DNA of 64,000 nt from Combretum micranthum (taxonomy: Eukaryota; Streptophyta; Magnoliopsida; Myrtales; Combretaceae), in contig JAMXBD010000207.1 of NCBI GenBank assembly GCA_024138025.1, positions 1,302,001 through 1,366,000 on the forward strand, given 5' to 3'. A program made the position numbers and the translations under genes. Under the pieces are notes generated by a model. The model searched no databases and was not told the DNA's origin. It was given only the letters and a program-made list of their open reading frames with translations. Numbering within the stretch: the first letter of the stretch is position 1; each line of letters starts with the position of its first letter. Positions 1 through 11,170 of this stretch are shown here, piece after piece.

Positions 1-1130
1 AACCGCATCGCATCGAATTCATAAACAGGATCATAAACCTCAATAGATAGAAATGTTTCCTCCTCTTCTTCTCCGCTAAAAAAGTCATAACCATCTTCTT
101 CCATTCTATTTCTTTTTTACGTGATTAATGCACGTTGGATGTATGTATGTATCTAACTCTTTCTCTCTCTGTCTTTATGTTTATGTGTCTGAAAGAAGAT
201 GAAGGTGATGTTCGTAATCGTGATCGTGTTGATGTTGTCTTTTATAGCACGAATCATGACTATATTTTGGTTTGCCCTAATATCATATTAATTACTAGTC
301 AATTTTATGAGATTTTGTTTCCTTTTCCTTTTTACATATGATTCTATATATGATACTAAGTTAAACAACCTCCATGATTCTGGTTTGCCCTAATATCATA
401 TTAATTACTAGTCAATCATATTAATCACTAGTTAAGTGTGTCAGATTTTGTTTCCTTTTCCTTTTTACCTTTTTCCTTTACATATCAATTTACATTGGTC
501 AAGATATGATTCTAAATATGATACTAAATTAAAAATTTCCAAAAAAAAATAGAGAGGCAAGTAAATGTTTAATTAAGAATAATATTCAATGGTTTTAATA
601 AAGGTCCTTGTTGTTCTGTAAGTATACCATGGCATCTCACCAAGGTTTGCATTCTTTCCATCTTGGTTATGATAACGTGCCTGCACTTCGTTTTGTCAGG
701 GATTTAAGTGAAAATATTTTGGTTGGACCAATTCTCCATTTGCTTAGCAACTTGTCTTATACTATGAAGTTGTAAGTCCAAATACCTTGTTTGAGTGACT
801 TAATGCATTGATTTAAAATAAGGAGGACTTTTACGGTCCCGTCAGTTAATTTTACGGGACCAATCCCATTAAGACTTAGACCATTATTTACTGAGATTTA
901 ATTATAGCCTTTCATCATATTAACTTGCAATTTGTTGTACAACTTAAAACACATGCCTATATTTTTTCTCTTCCTTTCAATCAAGATTGTCATTTTCTTT
1001 TCTTTTTTGAATTTTTTTTCTCTTCTTTCACCTATTTATTTTATTTCATGTCTTTCACTTCTTTATTTTTTATTTGCATCAATTTTTTTCTTGTAACCTC
1101 ACTTTCTCTCTATTAATCTCAATCTTATGA
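1..1130. other. Non-coding stretch with a local duplication
   Basis: I recognise no gene here. A segment containing ggtttgccctaatatcatat, followed by attaattactagtcaat and later by a pyrimidine-rich stretch and a 'gatactaa' motif, occurs at about 268-357 and again at about 380-532. The second copy carries small internal expansions. The short open frames are low-complexity or pyrimidine-rich and look like chance. Confidence 0.6.
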
Positions 1131-3616
1131 CTGCTTTTATATATGATATATTTGATTATGTATATTATATATTTTATTTTAGACCATAAAATAAATATCA
1201 TATATGTGTGTGTTTTATATGTTATATATGATATATATTTTACATGTATTTAATGTGTATGTTAAAGCAATATAAAATATTTATAAATGCACTTATAATT
1301 ATATAAGATATACAGTTAAAAATAATATATCATATATTTTATATGTTATAGCAATATACAAAATTTGTATGTGTATTATATGTTATATAGGATGTATATA
1401 TTTTATATGTTATATTAATATGTTAAAATTTTATGCAAGAAATTTGTATAATATATATATTTATTTATTTTAATTCTTATGTGTGATATATTCGTTTATG
1501 TGTATTGTATTTTTTTTTTTTTCAAAACATAAAATAACATATCATATATAGGATATGTCTTCATATGTATATCGTATATTTCCTTATATAATATAAAAAA
1601 CATTGTAGCTTTATATATGTTATATGTGATACTGGATGTAAATATCTTAAATGCTATAGTAATATATTAAATTAGGGAATAATTTATATGTTATATTAAT
1701 ATAAAAAACTTGTATGTTCTTATATGTTATTTAGGATATATATAAAATTTATATGTTATAGTAATATTTAAAATATTTACATGTGAAATTTTTACAATAT
1801 GTGTATATATTATATGTTACATATGATATATACATGTCAAATGTGATATATAATTTAGATGCTACGGTGATATAGTATATGTCCGTATATGTCTATCATT
1901 TGTTTTAACATATAAGATAAATAAATATACCATTTGCTATATTGAATATAAATACTTTATATGTTATAGTAATATATTAAATTAAGACATATATATTTTA
2001 TATTTACAATAATATATTAAATTAGGGTATATATTAGACACTATATTAATATAAAAAAATTTGAAATTTGAAAAGTATGTGTATTTAATATATACTTTAC
2101 TTGTTGTACATAACATATTTGTTTATGTATATTATATACGTTGTTTTAAAACATAAAAAAATATCATTTGTTTATATATATATATATATCTTATATGTTA
2201 TATATGATATACAATTTAGATGTTATAGCAACACAGAATATATTTGCATATATCTATATATGTATTTAATATGTATGTTATAGCAACATATAAAATTTGT
2301 AAATGTTCTTATATGTTATATAAGATATATAGTATATATATATGTTACATGATAGAGTATTATATAAATTTTGTATATGTTCCTATATGTCACATAAGAT
2401 GTATACATATTATGTTATATTAATATGTAAAATTTTTATACGTAAAATAAGACATATAATATATATACAAAGTTAGAGTATTGGATAAATTTTGTATATG
2501 TTCCTTTATATTACATAGGATGTATATATATTATATTATATTAATATGTAAAATTTTTATACATAAAATTTGTGTATCATATATATTTTATACATTGTAC
2601 ATGATATAATTGTATTTGTATATCATATATTATCATATAAGATAGAAGAACATGTCATAAGCATATATATCTTATATGTTATATCAAATACATATATTTA
2701 AAATGTTATTGTGATATATTAAATTTGAATATGTTTAAGTTATAGCAATATGTAAAGTTATTAAATTTTCATATATGTTGTACATGATATGATTATATGA
2801 TAATAATATATTGAATCCTTATATGTTTTTAGATGATACAACAATATATAAATTTTCTAAGTGTTCTTATAAGTTATATAAAATATTAGGTAGGATATAT
2901 ATATATTTATATATATCATGTATCATATTTTATAATATAAAATACACATATCATATGTGTGTGTGTGTGTGTGTATCTTAATTATGTTATAGTATATAAC
3001 ATCATTTGTTATATTAATATATAAAATTTGTAAATCTTCTATTATGTTATATATAACGTATAGATATTTGTAAATTTATAGTAGTATATAACATTTGTAT
3101 ATAATCTTATATGTTATATAAGATATATATGTGTATAATATAGTAACATATAAAATCTTTATAAATGAAACTTGTAAACTATAAATATATTTTAAATGTT
3201 AGATATGATATATTTGCTCATGTGTATTGTATATTTTCTTTTAAAACATGAAAAAATATTATATGTTTATAGGTCTTATATGATGTGTATATAGACGTTA
3301 ATGTAATACATGACATATTTGCATATGTTCTCACATGTATCTAATAGGTATATTATATCAAAATATAAGATTTATAGATGCTCTTTTGTGTTATTGTAAT
3401 ACATTAAATTTGTATATGTTTATGTTAGATTGATATATAAAATTTCTAAATTTTCACATATGCTATATAGAATATATATTATGTGTTATAGAATATATAA
3501 AAGCTTTATATACAAAATGTGTGTCGGATTTGTAATATATATGTTGTATAGTTTATATTTATGTATGTATATCATATAATTTCTTATATACAGAATCATA
3601 TCATATGTATATACTC
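1131..3616. repeat. AT-rich degenerate tandem repeat, 2.5 kb
   Basis: The sequence is built almost entirely from variants of 'tatatgttatat', 'aagatatat' and 'aatataaaat'. There is local higher-order order: for example 'taatatgtaaaattttta' recurs at about 2421 and 2542, 121 bp apart. A (GT)9 run sits at about 2957-2974. No coding signal is visible. It resembles an AT-rich minisatellite or a decayed satellite, and could also be a scaffold-attachment type region. Function is not inferable. Confidence 0.7.
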
Positions 3617-3696
3617 TAAGGGGAAATTTCTTGTTTTAGGAGCTATGTTATCACACTAGGGGAGAATTCCTCATTCTAAGAGCCATTCTACCACAC
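3617..3696. repeat. Minisatellite, left arm (about 39-bp units)
   Basis: Two units of the pattern 'ggggaattcctc...ctaag.gccattctaccacacta' end abruptly at 3696, where the gypsy LTR begins. The same units continue beyond the far end of that element at 9401, so the retrotransposon landed inside a pre-existing array. Confidence 0.8.
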
Positions 3697-4182
3697 TGAT
3701 GCAATGCGGAAGGCAAAAACAAACACAGATCTAACACACCGGCTGAATCAAGAAATCAAGATTGCAATTTTATTGAGAAAAGATCTCAAAGAAGTGTTTT
3801 TCAATATTAAAAAATCATAGTCTACTGAAAAAGTTCGAAACTTTACTATTTATACTAACATAAGAAACCCTAAAACAAATTAATAAAAACTAAGTTAGTT
3901 AAATGTAAGCTAGTCCAACGCTGGCGGCTTAGACAACCTACACTGGCAGCCTTTAAATATACGTTGGCTGCATTGAAGACGGCTTTAAAATTTTGCTCTC
4001 GAGAGACCTCATACATTGGCTCTAGGCAGGCGGTGCGCTTTAGGAATGCTAGCAGCCTTAATTAAATGCTGGTGGCATACAAGGCCGACCTTTAAGGCTA
4101 GCAACCTTTATCTCTATACTTCTTTGGCTGCTTCTTGGATGATTCCTTATCCATGAATGAATTACATATCTCATCTACATCA
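3697..4182 (-). repeat. 3' LTR of the gypsy element
   Basis: In plus orientation it runs from tgatgcaatgcggaag to atctacatca. It aligns along its whole 486 bp with 8906-9400, with scattered substitutions and small indels. The pol reading frame runs into it and stops near 4098, which is common in this superfamily. Confidence 0.9.
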
Positions 4183-6248
4183 TTCTCTCCTACTTGCAAA
4201 GAACTGGACCCCGATTTCTCATATGGATATAAAGGTACATCATCGGGATGGAAAAGAAACAAATTAGCAACGTTGAATGTCTTTGAGATACCCATGCTGT
4301 CAGGAAGCCTAACTACATATGCATTGTTATTGATCTCTCTCGCTATCTGATATGGACCATACTTTTGAGGTTGCAATTTATTATATTTCCCAATTGGAAA
4401 TCGCTCCTTTTGCAAAAACACCATCACGTGGTCCTCTACTGAAAATATGAGCTTCTTACGATGTTTATTTGTTGCTATCTTGTACTTGGCATTAGATCAT
4501 TCAATCCTTTCTCGTACCTCGATGTTGTATTTTGCCAAGCCTCTACAAGATTCCTTGTTGTTGTACTAAATTCAGAACCCTTGGGAAGCTTGATCAAATC
4601 CAAAGCATGTTGTGAAACTTTAGTATAGATAACCTTAAATGGAGGCTGCTTTATTGTCCTGTGGACAGAACTATTGTATGCAAACTCAGCTTGAGATAAA
4701 AGCCACATCCCATTGCCTTGGTTTCTCTCCACATATGCTTCTGATTAGATTTCCAAGTGTCTTGTTGGTCATATCTGTCTTTCCATCGGTTTGAGGGTGA
4801 GTTATGCTGATATAATTTAGTGATGAATCAAACATGTGCTACAATGTCTTCCAAAAATGACTAAGAAATTTGCTATCTCTGTTTGATGTGATAGATCTGG
4901 GAACTCCATGTAGACGCACCACTTTAGCTTAGCAATTGCTTAAGCATCTGCAGTCTTCCTACAAGAGATAAAATGAGCTATCTTGGAGAACCTGTCAATA
5001 ACTACAAAAATTGAGTTAGCACATCATTGGGTACGAGGCAAACCTAAGACAAAATCTATAGATCGATCTTCTTAAATGTTCTTTGGAACTAGTAATAGAG
5101 TGTATAAGCTAGCATTCTGAGGTTGGCCCTTTGATGTCTGTCAGTTGTAATACCTTTGGACAACCCTACTAACATCTTTCCTCAACTGAGGCCAATAATA
5201 TCTGCCAACTACTGCAGCAATAGTCTTGTCCCGCCCCAGATGTCCTGCTAATCCTCCTCCATACAGTTCTATAATTAGTTTCCCCCTCAAGGAAGATTCA
5301 CGAATACACAACCGATTTCCTTTCATTAGGTAACCTTCAAAGATATGATAATCATCACAAGGTTCTTTTGTAGTACACTTTTGCCATATATCACCAAAAT
5401 CAACATCATCAACATACAACTCTTTCACCTTTTCAAAACCCACAACGTCAATACTTATAGTGATTAACAAGACAGCTCTTCTACTCAACGCATCAGCCAC
5501 CTTATTTTGTACTCCAAATTTATGCATAAGTTTAAATGGAAATCTCTACAAGAATTAAATCCACCTAGGATGCATATCTTTACTAATTCTCATATGACCA
5601 CTCAGATGGTTCAAAGCTTCACAGTCAGAATATAGAATAAATTCCTTCCATACGGAGTATTGCTCCCATACTCTTACTGCCCTCACCACAAAATAAAATT
5701 ATTTATCATAAGTTGACCAGCTCCTCTTAGCTTCACACAACTTCTCACTATAATAAGCAACAAGTCTCTTCTCTTGAGATAACATAGCACCAATTTCCAC
5801 TCCACTAGCATCACAATCAACTTCAAAGAGTTTATTAAAGTCAGGGAATGCAAACATATGAGCATTATATAGTTTTTCTTTCAAAACAACAAAACTAGTC
5901 TCATTATCTTCCCCCACTGAAACTTTCATTTCTTTAGACAGTTAGTTAAAGGAGTAGCAATAGTACTGAAGTGCCTAATAAACCTCCTGTAAAAACTAGC
6001 CAATATAAGATAACTCCTTAGCTCAGTCACTGTCTTTGGAATTGGCCATTCCCTAATAGCTTTCAGCTTCTTATCATCAACTGTAATCCCTTCTTAACTC
6101 ACAACAAATCCCAAAAATAATAGTCTTTTTGACATAAAGATGCATTTCGTCAGATTAGCATATAATTTATTTTCTCTCGACATAGTTAATACACTCCTCA
6201 AGTAATTAATATGCACATGCTTAGATTTGCTATATACTAATATATATC
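4098..6248 (-). pseudogene. Gypsy pol remnant: RT C-part, RNase H, integrase
   Basis: Reading the minus strand from 6248 downward, the sequence begins just after the reverse transcriptase YxDD position and continues with a typical RT thumb (ENKLYANLTKC, LGFVVS, then [10 protein letters not shown] and [12 protein letters not shown]). RNase H follows (5929-5699: VDCDASGVEIGAMLSQEK and a YSEKL motif). The zinc-binding and N-terminal integrase region lies at 5527-5141 (GHLGRDKTIAAV, YYWPQLRKDV). A decayed catalytic core follows (about 5140-4735, with traces such as PQTDGKTD). The C-terminal integrase tail is at 4427-4098 (RFPIGKYNKLQPQKYGPY, TFNVANLFLFHPDD). Multiple in-frame stops and frameshifts separate these blocks. 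The tail ends inside the 3' LTR. I see no convincing chromodomain. Confidence 0.9.
4183..4193 (-). other. Polypurine tract of the gypsy element
   Basis: Read on the minus strand the bases are gtaggagagaa, directly abutting the TGATGTAGATG start of the 3' LTR. This is the expected place and composition for the plus-strand primer of reverse transcription. Confidence 0.75.
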
Positions 6249-6256
6249 ATCATCAC

Positions 6257-7149
6257 TAGACATCAGCACGGTTCGGGTCGGTGAACCAGTTTTTTCTTTT
6301 GAATTAATCGAAAAATGAAAAAAAATCCCTAAAATCAACATAAGCAATTTCAACTTATTTATACCCAAAATAAACATTTAAAATTTTTCCAAATAAAATA
6401 TAATGGTTAGCAAATAATAAACACAATATGGAACACATAGTAGTTGATTAACATACAGGCAAATGATGACGAGTAAATTTCATTGTGCTAGATATTACAT
6501 ATTACCTCCACAACAACATGAACACACTAACTACCATAACAACAAATAACTAACTAGAATCACACAATTCATTGACTCTGACTACAACACCAACACCCAT
6601 GATAGTAATAATGAATTATGTCATGAAGTCTGTAGTTTGTAGTTCACATATAAACAATATATTATCCCTAACCAAGGTCCATTCATTTCATATGCATTAT
6701 GTCATGAAGTCTGTAGTTCACAAGATTAGTTGATGCAAAAGAGCATCATTATGTTGACATGATAGCACAAATATCAGAATGGGTGCGACTATATCTTTTT
6801 GTATTTTATTTTTTCTTTTTTCCTTGGTAACAAATAGGCATAAGCACAATAAATTCAGATAATACGTCAAATTGCCAAAGGAGTTGTTCTTTTTATTTGA
6901 CAACATTAAATATTTGGAAATGCAGAATGCTTAGCATTATCTAGTCCCATATTTGTAATGTATATGTTTTGTTTTTTTTTTTTTTTTAATTTCTGCTCGA
7001 GCTGGGTCGGAACCACCGTTCGGCATGGAGGAACCGCTAGGACCTGCCGGAACCGGCAGACCCTCTGGTGGTTTAAAACAATCCCCGATGGGGTGGTTCC
7101 CAGGTACGGAACCATCGGGGATGATTTGGGGCGGCCGTGCCGATGTCTA
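6257..7149. mobile_element. hAT-like non-autonomous DNA transposon (893 bp)
   Basis: The ends are inverted: TAGACATCAGCACGG at 6257 and, on the other strand, TAGACATCGGCACGG ending at 7149 (one mismatch in 15). A perfect 8-bp duplication, atcatcac, flanks it at 6249-6256 and 7150-7157. The 8-bp target site is characteristic of hAT transposons. The interior is AT-rich with GC-rich, self-complementary 'ggaacc...ggttcc' motifs near one end. No transposase is visible, so it would depend on a helper. It sits in the gypsy pol/gag junction, at the codons of the RT active site. Confidence 0.92.
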
Positions 7150-8384
7150 ATCATCACCATTAGGCTTACGACAAATTTCCTCATCTCTCTCCTCAATGTT
7201 TACCCCTCTCTTATTTGGACACTCATTTAACCGGTGGCCTAGCTGATTACACCTATAGCACTTACCCAAAATAGGCTTGGCATAGGGATTGCTTTGCTTC
7301 TGAACATCCTTAGCCTCAATGGGCTTCTTGCCAATAGCTTTATCATCCTTCTTTTCTCCACTCACATTCTGCTTCTCCTCATGACCTTTATTTTTCTCGG
7401 TCATGGACTTGCTACTGCTCGTCCCCCTCAACTCCATATCTCTTATTTCCTCCATCAAAACGGCTACCCTTGTCCTATATCATCATCTTTGCCTAAAGCA
7501 CAATGTTTTTCACCTCATTCAAGCTCCTTAACACATTTTCTCCAATTTTGTCCCTGATTTGTAATTTTAACCCATAAAAATACTTGGCTACCTACTGACG
7601 TTCGCTCTCCCACAAATCATTCCGCTCAACTAACCTCATGAATTCGGTCATATACTCATAAATAGATCGTTGGCCTTGACAACGTTACTGGTTATTGAAA
7701 CAAGATTTGTTCATTATCAGGAGGAAAAAAATCCCGTTGCAACAATTGCTTCATGGAAACCATGTCCGCACAGGCTGTTTACCTCTCTTTGCCTTTTGTT
7801 CTGCAACCTCACCCACTAAGTAGAGGCTCCACCTTTCAACTGCCTGCAAGCAACCAACCTATCATCCTCCTTTCCTTTGAAAATCCATATAATTGAAAAA
7901 TTATTAACCTCTAACCAATCACTAAGAACTCCTCAATATTTAAATTGCTACTGAAACAAGGAATGTCTACCTTTAATTGGAAATCTCCACCATCCCTTGA
8001 TCATATCCATAGTAATTTCTCTGGTATCTACCACCCACCATCACCACCTCTCCTCCGCGGCTATCTCTCTTCATATATAATTTTATCTTATTCCTCAAAT
8101 TATTCATTAGAAATTTGTACCCTTTGATTTGTAGCGATAGATCGATTGATTGGACCGTCATAAGCATCTCTTGCCATTGGTCGTCTTTACCAATTTCCTT
8201 GTCTCTGTTGGCATCTACTGCCATGGCGTCAAAACGCTTAATTAGATCTTCAAAATGCTCTTCTAGACGTCGATGCTCTAATCCATGGCATCAATTACCA
8301 TCCTAGGAACTTTAGTCCCTAGACTCTCACATCTTGAACACCGTCAAGAGTACGATTTCTATAAACACGGTCGTTAGCAGACAT
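7150..8384 (-). pseudogene. Gypsy gag remnant with CCHC zinc knuckle
   Basis: On the minus strand an ATG at 8384-8382 begins MSANDRVYRNRTLDGVQDVR, the usual opening of plant gypsy gag proteins, and an in-frame stop follows soon after. The next recognisable block is AVDANRDKEIGKDDQWQEM (from 8224). The C-terminal part holds a CCHC knuckle, CYRCNQLGHRLNEC (about 7261-7220), which binds RNA during packaging. Beyond the knuckle the frame runs to 7150 and meets the hAT-like insertion. Protease, which should come next, is absent. Several stops and frameshifts lie between 7460 and 8220. Confidence 0.85.
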
Positions 8385-8412
8385 CTACACAAAATTTAAC
8401 CGGGCTTGATAC

Positions 8413-8884
8413 TAGAGATGCAACGGAACGAATTGTTATAGAGTTCCTGACTGCCCGCCCATTAAAATCCCTATAAGGTCAAAACCTATAGGTTTAGGGC
8501 TGGGTTTTGGGTCATACTCATAACCTGATTGGGCATCCCAACCCTTTATAATTAAAAAAATTAAAAATTTTAGTTTAAAGAATCTACTTATTCATTAGTT
8601 GAATGATGTTTTTTGTTCAATCTTTTTGTTATTTATGTATTAAGTCACATGATAGGATATAAATAAGTCTACTTACTATCATGAATAAGGATAATTGATT
8701 GATTTTTCTTTCTTTTTTAAATTATTTTTCCTAGCATATACAATCACTAGTATTGGGTTCCTATAATCGGGTCAGGTTTTGGTTTCCTAAAATCAGGTCA
8801 GGTTCTAGGACACCCCTTTACACAAAATCAGGTTGGGTTGGGTTCTGAATGAACCATCACAAACCCGCCCCCTTTACATCCCTA
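8413..8884. mobile_element. hAT-like short element inserted at the gypsy primer site
   Basis: The left end reads tagagatgcaacgg. The right end read on the minus strand is tagggatgtaaagg, giving imperfect terminal inverted repeats. The flanking 8-mers are cttgatac (8405-8412) and tctgatac (8885-8892), matching at 6 of 8 positions as expected for an old target duplication. The 472-bp interior has 'gggttgggttc' and 'caggtcaggtt' motifs and no coding capacity. The insertion separates the primer binding site from the gag leader. Confidence 0.75.
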
Positions 8885-8894
8885 TCTGATACCA
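8885..8894 (-). other. Primer binding site (tRNA-Met type), truncated
   Basis: The minus strand reads TGGTATCAGA, 11 bp from the LTR end. It matches the opening of the TGGTATCAGAGC site complementary to the 3' end of initiator tRNA-Met that many plant retrotransposons use. The hAT-like insertion cuts it after about 8-10 bases. Confidence 0.8.
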
Positions 8895-8905
8895 CTCTGA
8901 GTCTT

Positions 8906-9400
8906 TGACGTAGTGCGGAAGGCGAAAACAAACCCAGATCCAACACATCGACTAAATCAAGAAATCAAGATTGCAAAATATTGCAATTTTACTGAGAAAG
9001 ATGTCAAAAAAGTGTTTTTCAATGTTAAAAATGATAGTCTGCTGAAAAAGTTTGGAACTTTACTATTTATACTACACAAGAAACCCAAAACGAATTAATA
9101 AAAACTAAGTCAGTTAAATGTAAGCTGGTCAAACGCTAGTGGCTTAATGATCTACACTGGCGGCCTTTAAATATACACTGCGGTTGAAGAAGGCTTTAAA
9201 ATTTTGCTTTCAGGAGACGTCATACGTTGGCTCTAAGCGGACGTGTGCTTTAGGAACGTCGATGGCCTTGATTAAAACCGGCAGCATACGAGGTGGTGTT
9301 CGACCAATCAACAAAGCCGGCAACCTTATCCTTATGCTTCTTTGGCTGCTTCTTGGATGATTCCTTATCCATGAATGAATTAGCTATCTCATCTACATCA
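8906..9400 (-). repeat. 5' LTR of the gypsy element
   Basis: In plus orientation it starts tgacgtagtgcggaag and ends atctacatca. It is 495 bp long and homologous throughout to 3697-4182. The visible differences, including the second base pair of the LTR border, show that the two LTRs have diverged for some time. Confidence 0.9.
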
Positions 9401-11170
9401 ACCCTGGGGGGAACTCCTCATTTGAAGCCATTTTATCACATCAAGGAGAAATTTCTGTTCTATGGGCATTTTACCACCTAGGGGAAATTCCTCATTGCGG
9501 GGGCCATTCTACTACACTAGGAGGAAATTCCTTGTTTTAAGGTCATTCTATTACACTAGGGGGAATTCCTCATTTTAAGGGCCATTATACCACACTAAGG
9601 GAAATTTATCATTTATGAGCCATTTAATCACATTAGGGGGAAATTCCTTGTTCTAAGGGCCATTCAACTAACTAGGGGGGAATTCCTCTTTTGAGGGCCA
9701 TTTTATCATACTAGGAGGAAATTCCTCGTTCTCTAGCCATTTTGCTACATTAGGGGGAAATTTTTAGGGCAATTTTACCATAATAAGAGGGAATTTCTCA
9801 TTTCAAGGGCTATTTTACAACACTAGGGGAAAATCCTTGAGTAGGGCTAATTTACCATACTATGAGAGAATTCTTCATTATAAGATCCATTTTATCATAC
9901 ATTTTTTTTTTGTTTTGGTAGGGGAGGAGGGGAGGGCGGGTTTCCTTATTCCAAGGGCTATTTTACCGCACTAGAAGGAAATTTCTCATTCTAGGAGCCA
10001 TTTTATCACACTATAGGGAACTCATTCCCATGGCCATTTAACACATAAGGGATAATTCTTTTTAAGAGCCATTTTACCACATAGAGGGAAATTTCTTATT
10101 TTAAGGCCATTTTACCATACTAGAAGGAAATTTCTCATTTGAAGGATCATTTTACCATACTAGAGGAGAATTCTTCGATTTGTGGACAATTTTACCACAT
10201 TAGGGTGGAATTCCTCATTTTGATGGCCATTTAGCACACTAAGGGAGGGAGGGGAGGGGGGTATATCTTTTTCCAGGGGCCATTTTTATCACACTAGGGA
10301 GGGAGGATTCCTCATTTTAGGAGCCATTTTTATCGCATTATGATTGGGGGGGGTCTTCGTTCTATGGGCCATTTTACCACATTAGGGGAAAATTCCTCGT
10401 TCTATGGGCCCTTTTACCACAATAGAGGAATTCCTCGTTCCCAAGCTATTTTAGCACACTAGAAGAGAATTCCTTGTTCTAGAAGCCATTTTACCACATT
10501 AGAAGAAAAATCCTCATTCTAAGGGTCATTTTACCACATTAGGGAGGGAATTCTCATTCTATGAGCCATTTTACCACACTAGGAGAGAATTCATTGCTCC
10601 AAGGGTCATTTTACCACATTACGGTGGAATTCATTGTTCCAAGGGTCATTTTACCACACTATGGGAAAATTCCTTGTTTCGGGGACCATTTTACAATAGT
10701 TGGAGGGAAATCCTTGTCCGATGGGCTATTTCACAAGACTAAGAGAGAATTATTTGTTCCGGGGGCTATCTAACAATACTAGGGGTAATTCCTCGTTTCA
10801 AGGGTCATTTTACCATATAGAGGCAAATTCTTCATTCTAAGAGTAATTTTACCATACTATAGGAAAATTCGTCATTTCGAGGGCTATTTTACCACACTTG
10901 GAAAAACCACAGTAGGAGGGAAATATTTGTTCCAATGGGGCATTTTACCATAAGGACAAAATGCCTCATTCTAAGTGCCATTTTACCACAATTGGAGGGA
11001 AAATCTTGTTTGAGAGGTCATTTTAATACTTTAGGGGGAATTCCTAGTTCCGGGGGCCATTTTACCATAGTATGAGGAAATTCATTATTCCAATGACCAT
11101 TTTACCACAGTAGGGGTAGCTTCTTTGTTCTAGGATCCATTTTACTTGATTATGAAGAAATTTTTCATCA
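9401..11170. repeat. Minisatellite, right arm (about 39-bp units, some 45 copies)
   Basis: Units resemble gggccattttaccacacta followed by gggggaattcctcattctaa. Lengths vary from about 36 to 45 bp, with many point changes and a few G-rich expansions near 9915-9940, 10250 and 10350. Open frames across it only reflect the repeat period. The array fades out near 11170 into a weakly periodic zone. Confidence 0.85.

Larger units (their letters stand above)
3697..9400 (-). mobile_element. Ty3/gypsy LTR retrotransposon, internally deleted, minus strand
   Basis: Two direct repeats (3697-4182 and 8906-9400) begin TG and end CA. On the minus strand the order is 5' LTR (8906-9400), primer binding site, gag, reverse transcriptase C-part, RNase H, integrase, polypurine tract, 3' LTR (3697-4182). 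Integrase after RNase H is the Ty3/gypsy order. The element is 5.7 kb long, including two hAT-like insertions (893 and 472 bp). Protease and the N-terminal part of reverse transcriptase are missing, and many stops interrupt pol, so it cannot move on its own. Flanks read cacac (left) and accct (right), so no clean 5-bp target duplication survives. The flanks do belong to the same minisatellite. Confidence 0.9.

Noticed and set aside
9401..11170. Regularly spaced repeats that could suggest a CRISPR array
   Set aside because: Units are contiguous and degenerate with no unique spacers, in a plant genome and without cas genes. It is a minisatellite.
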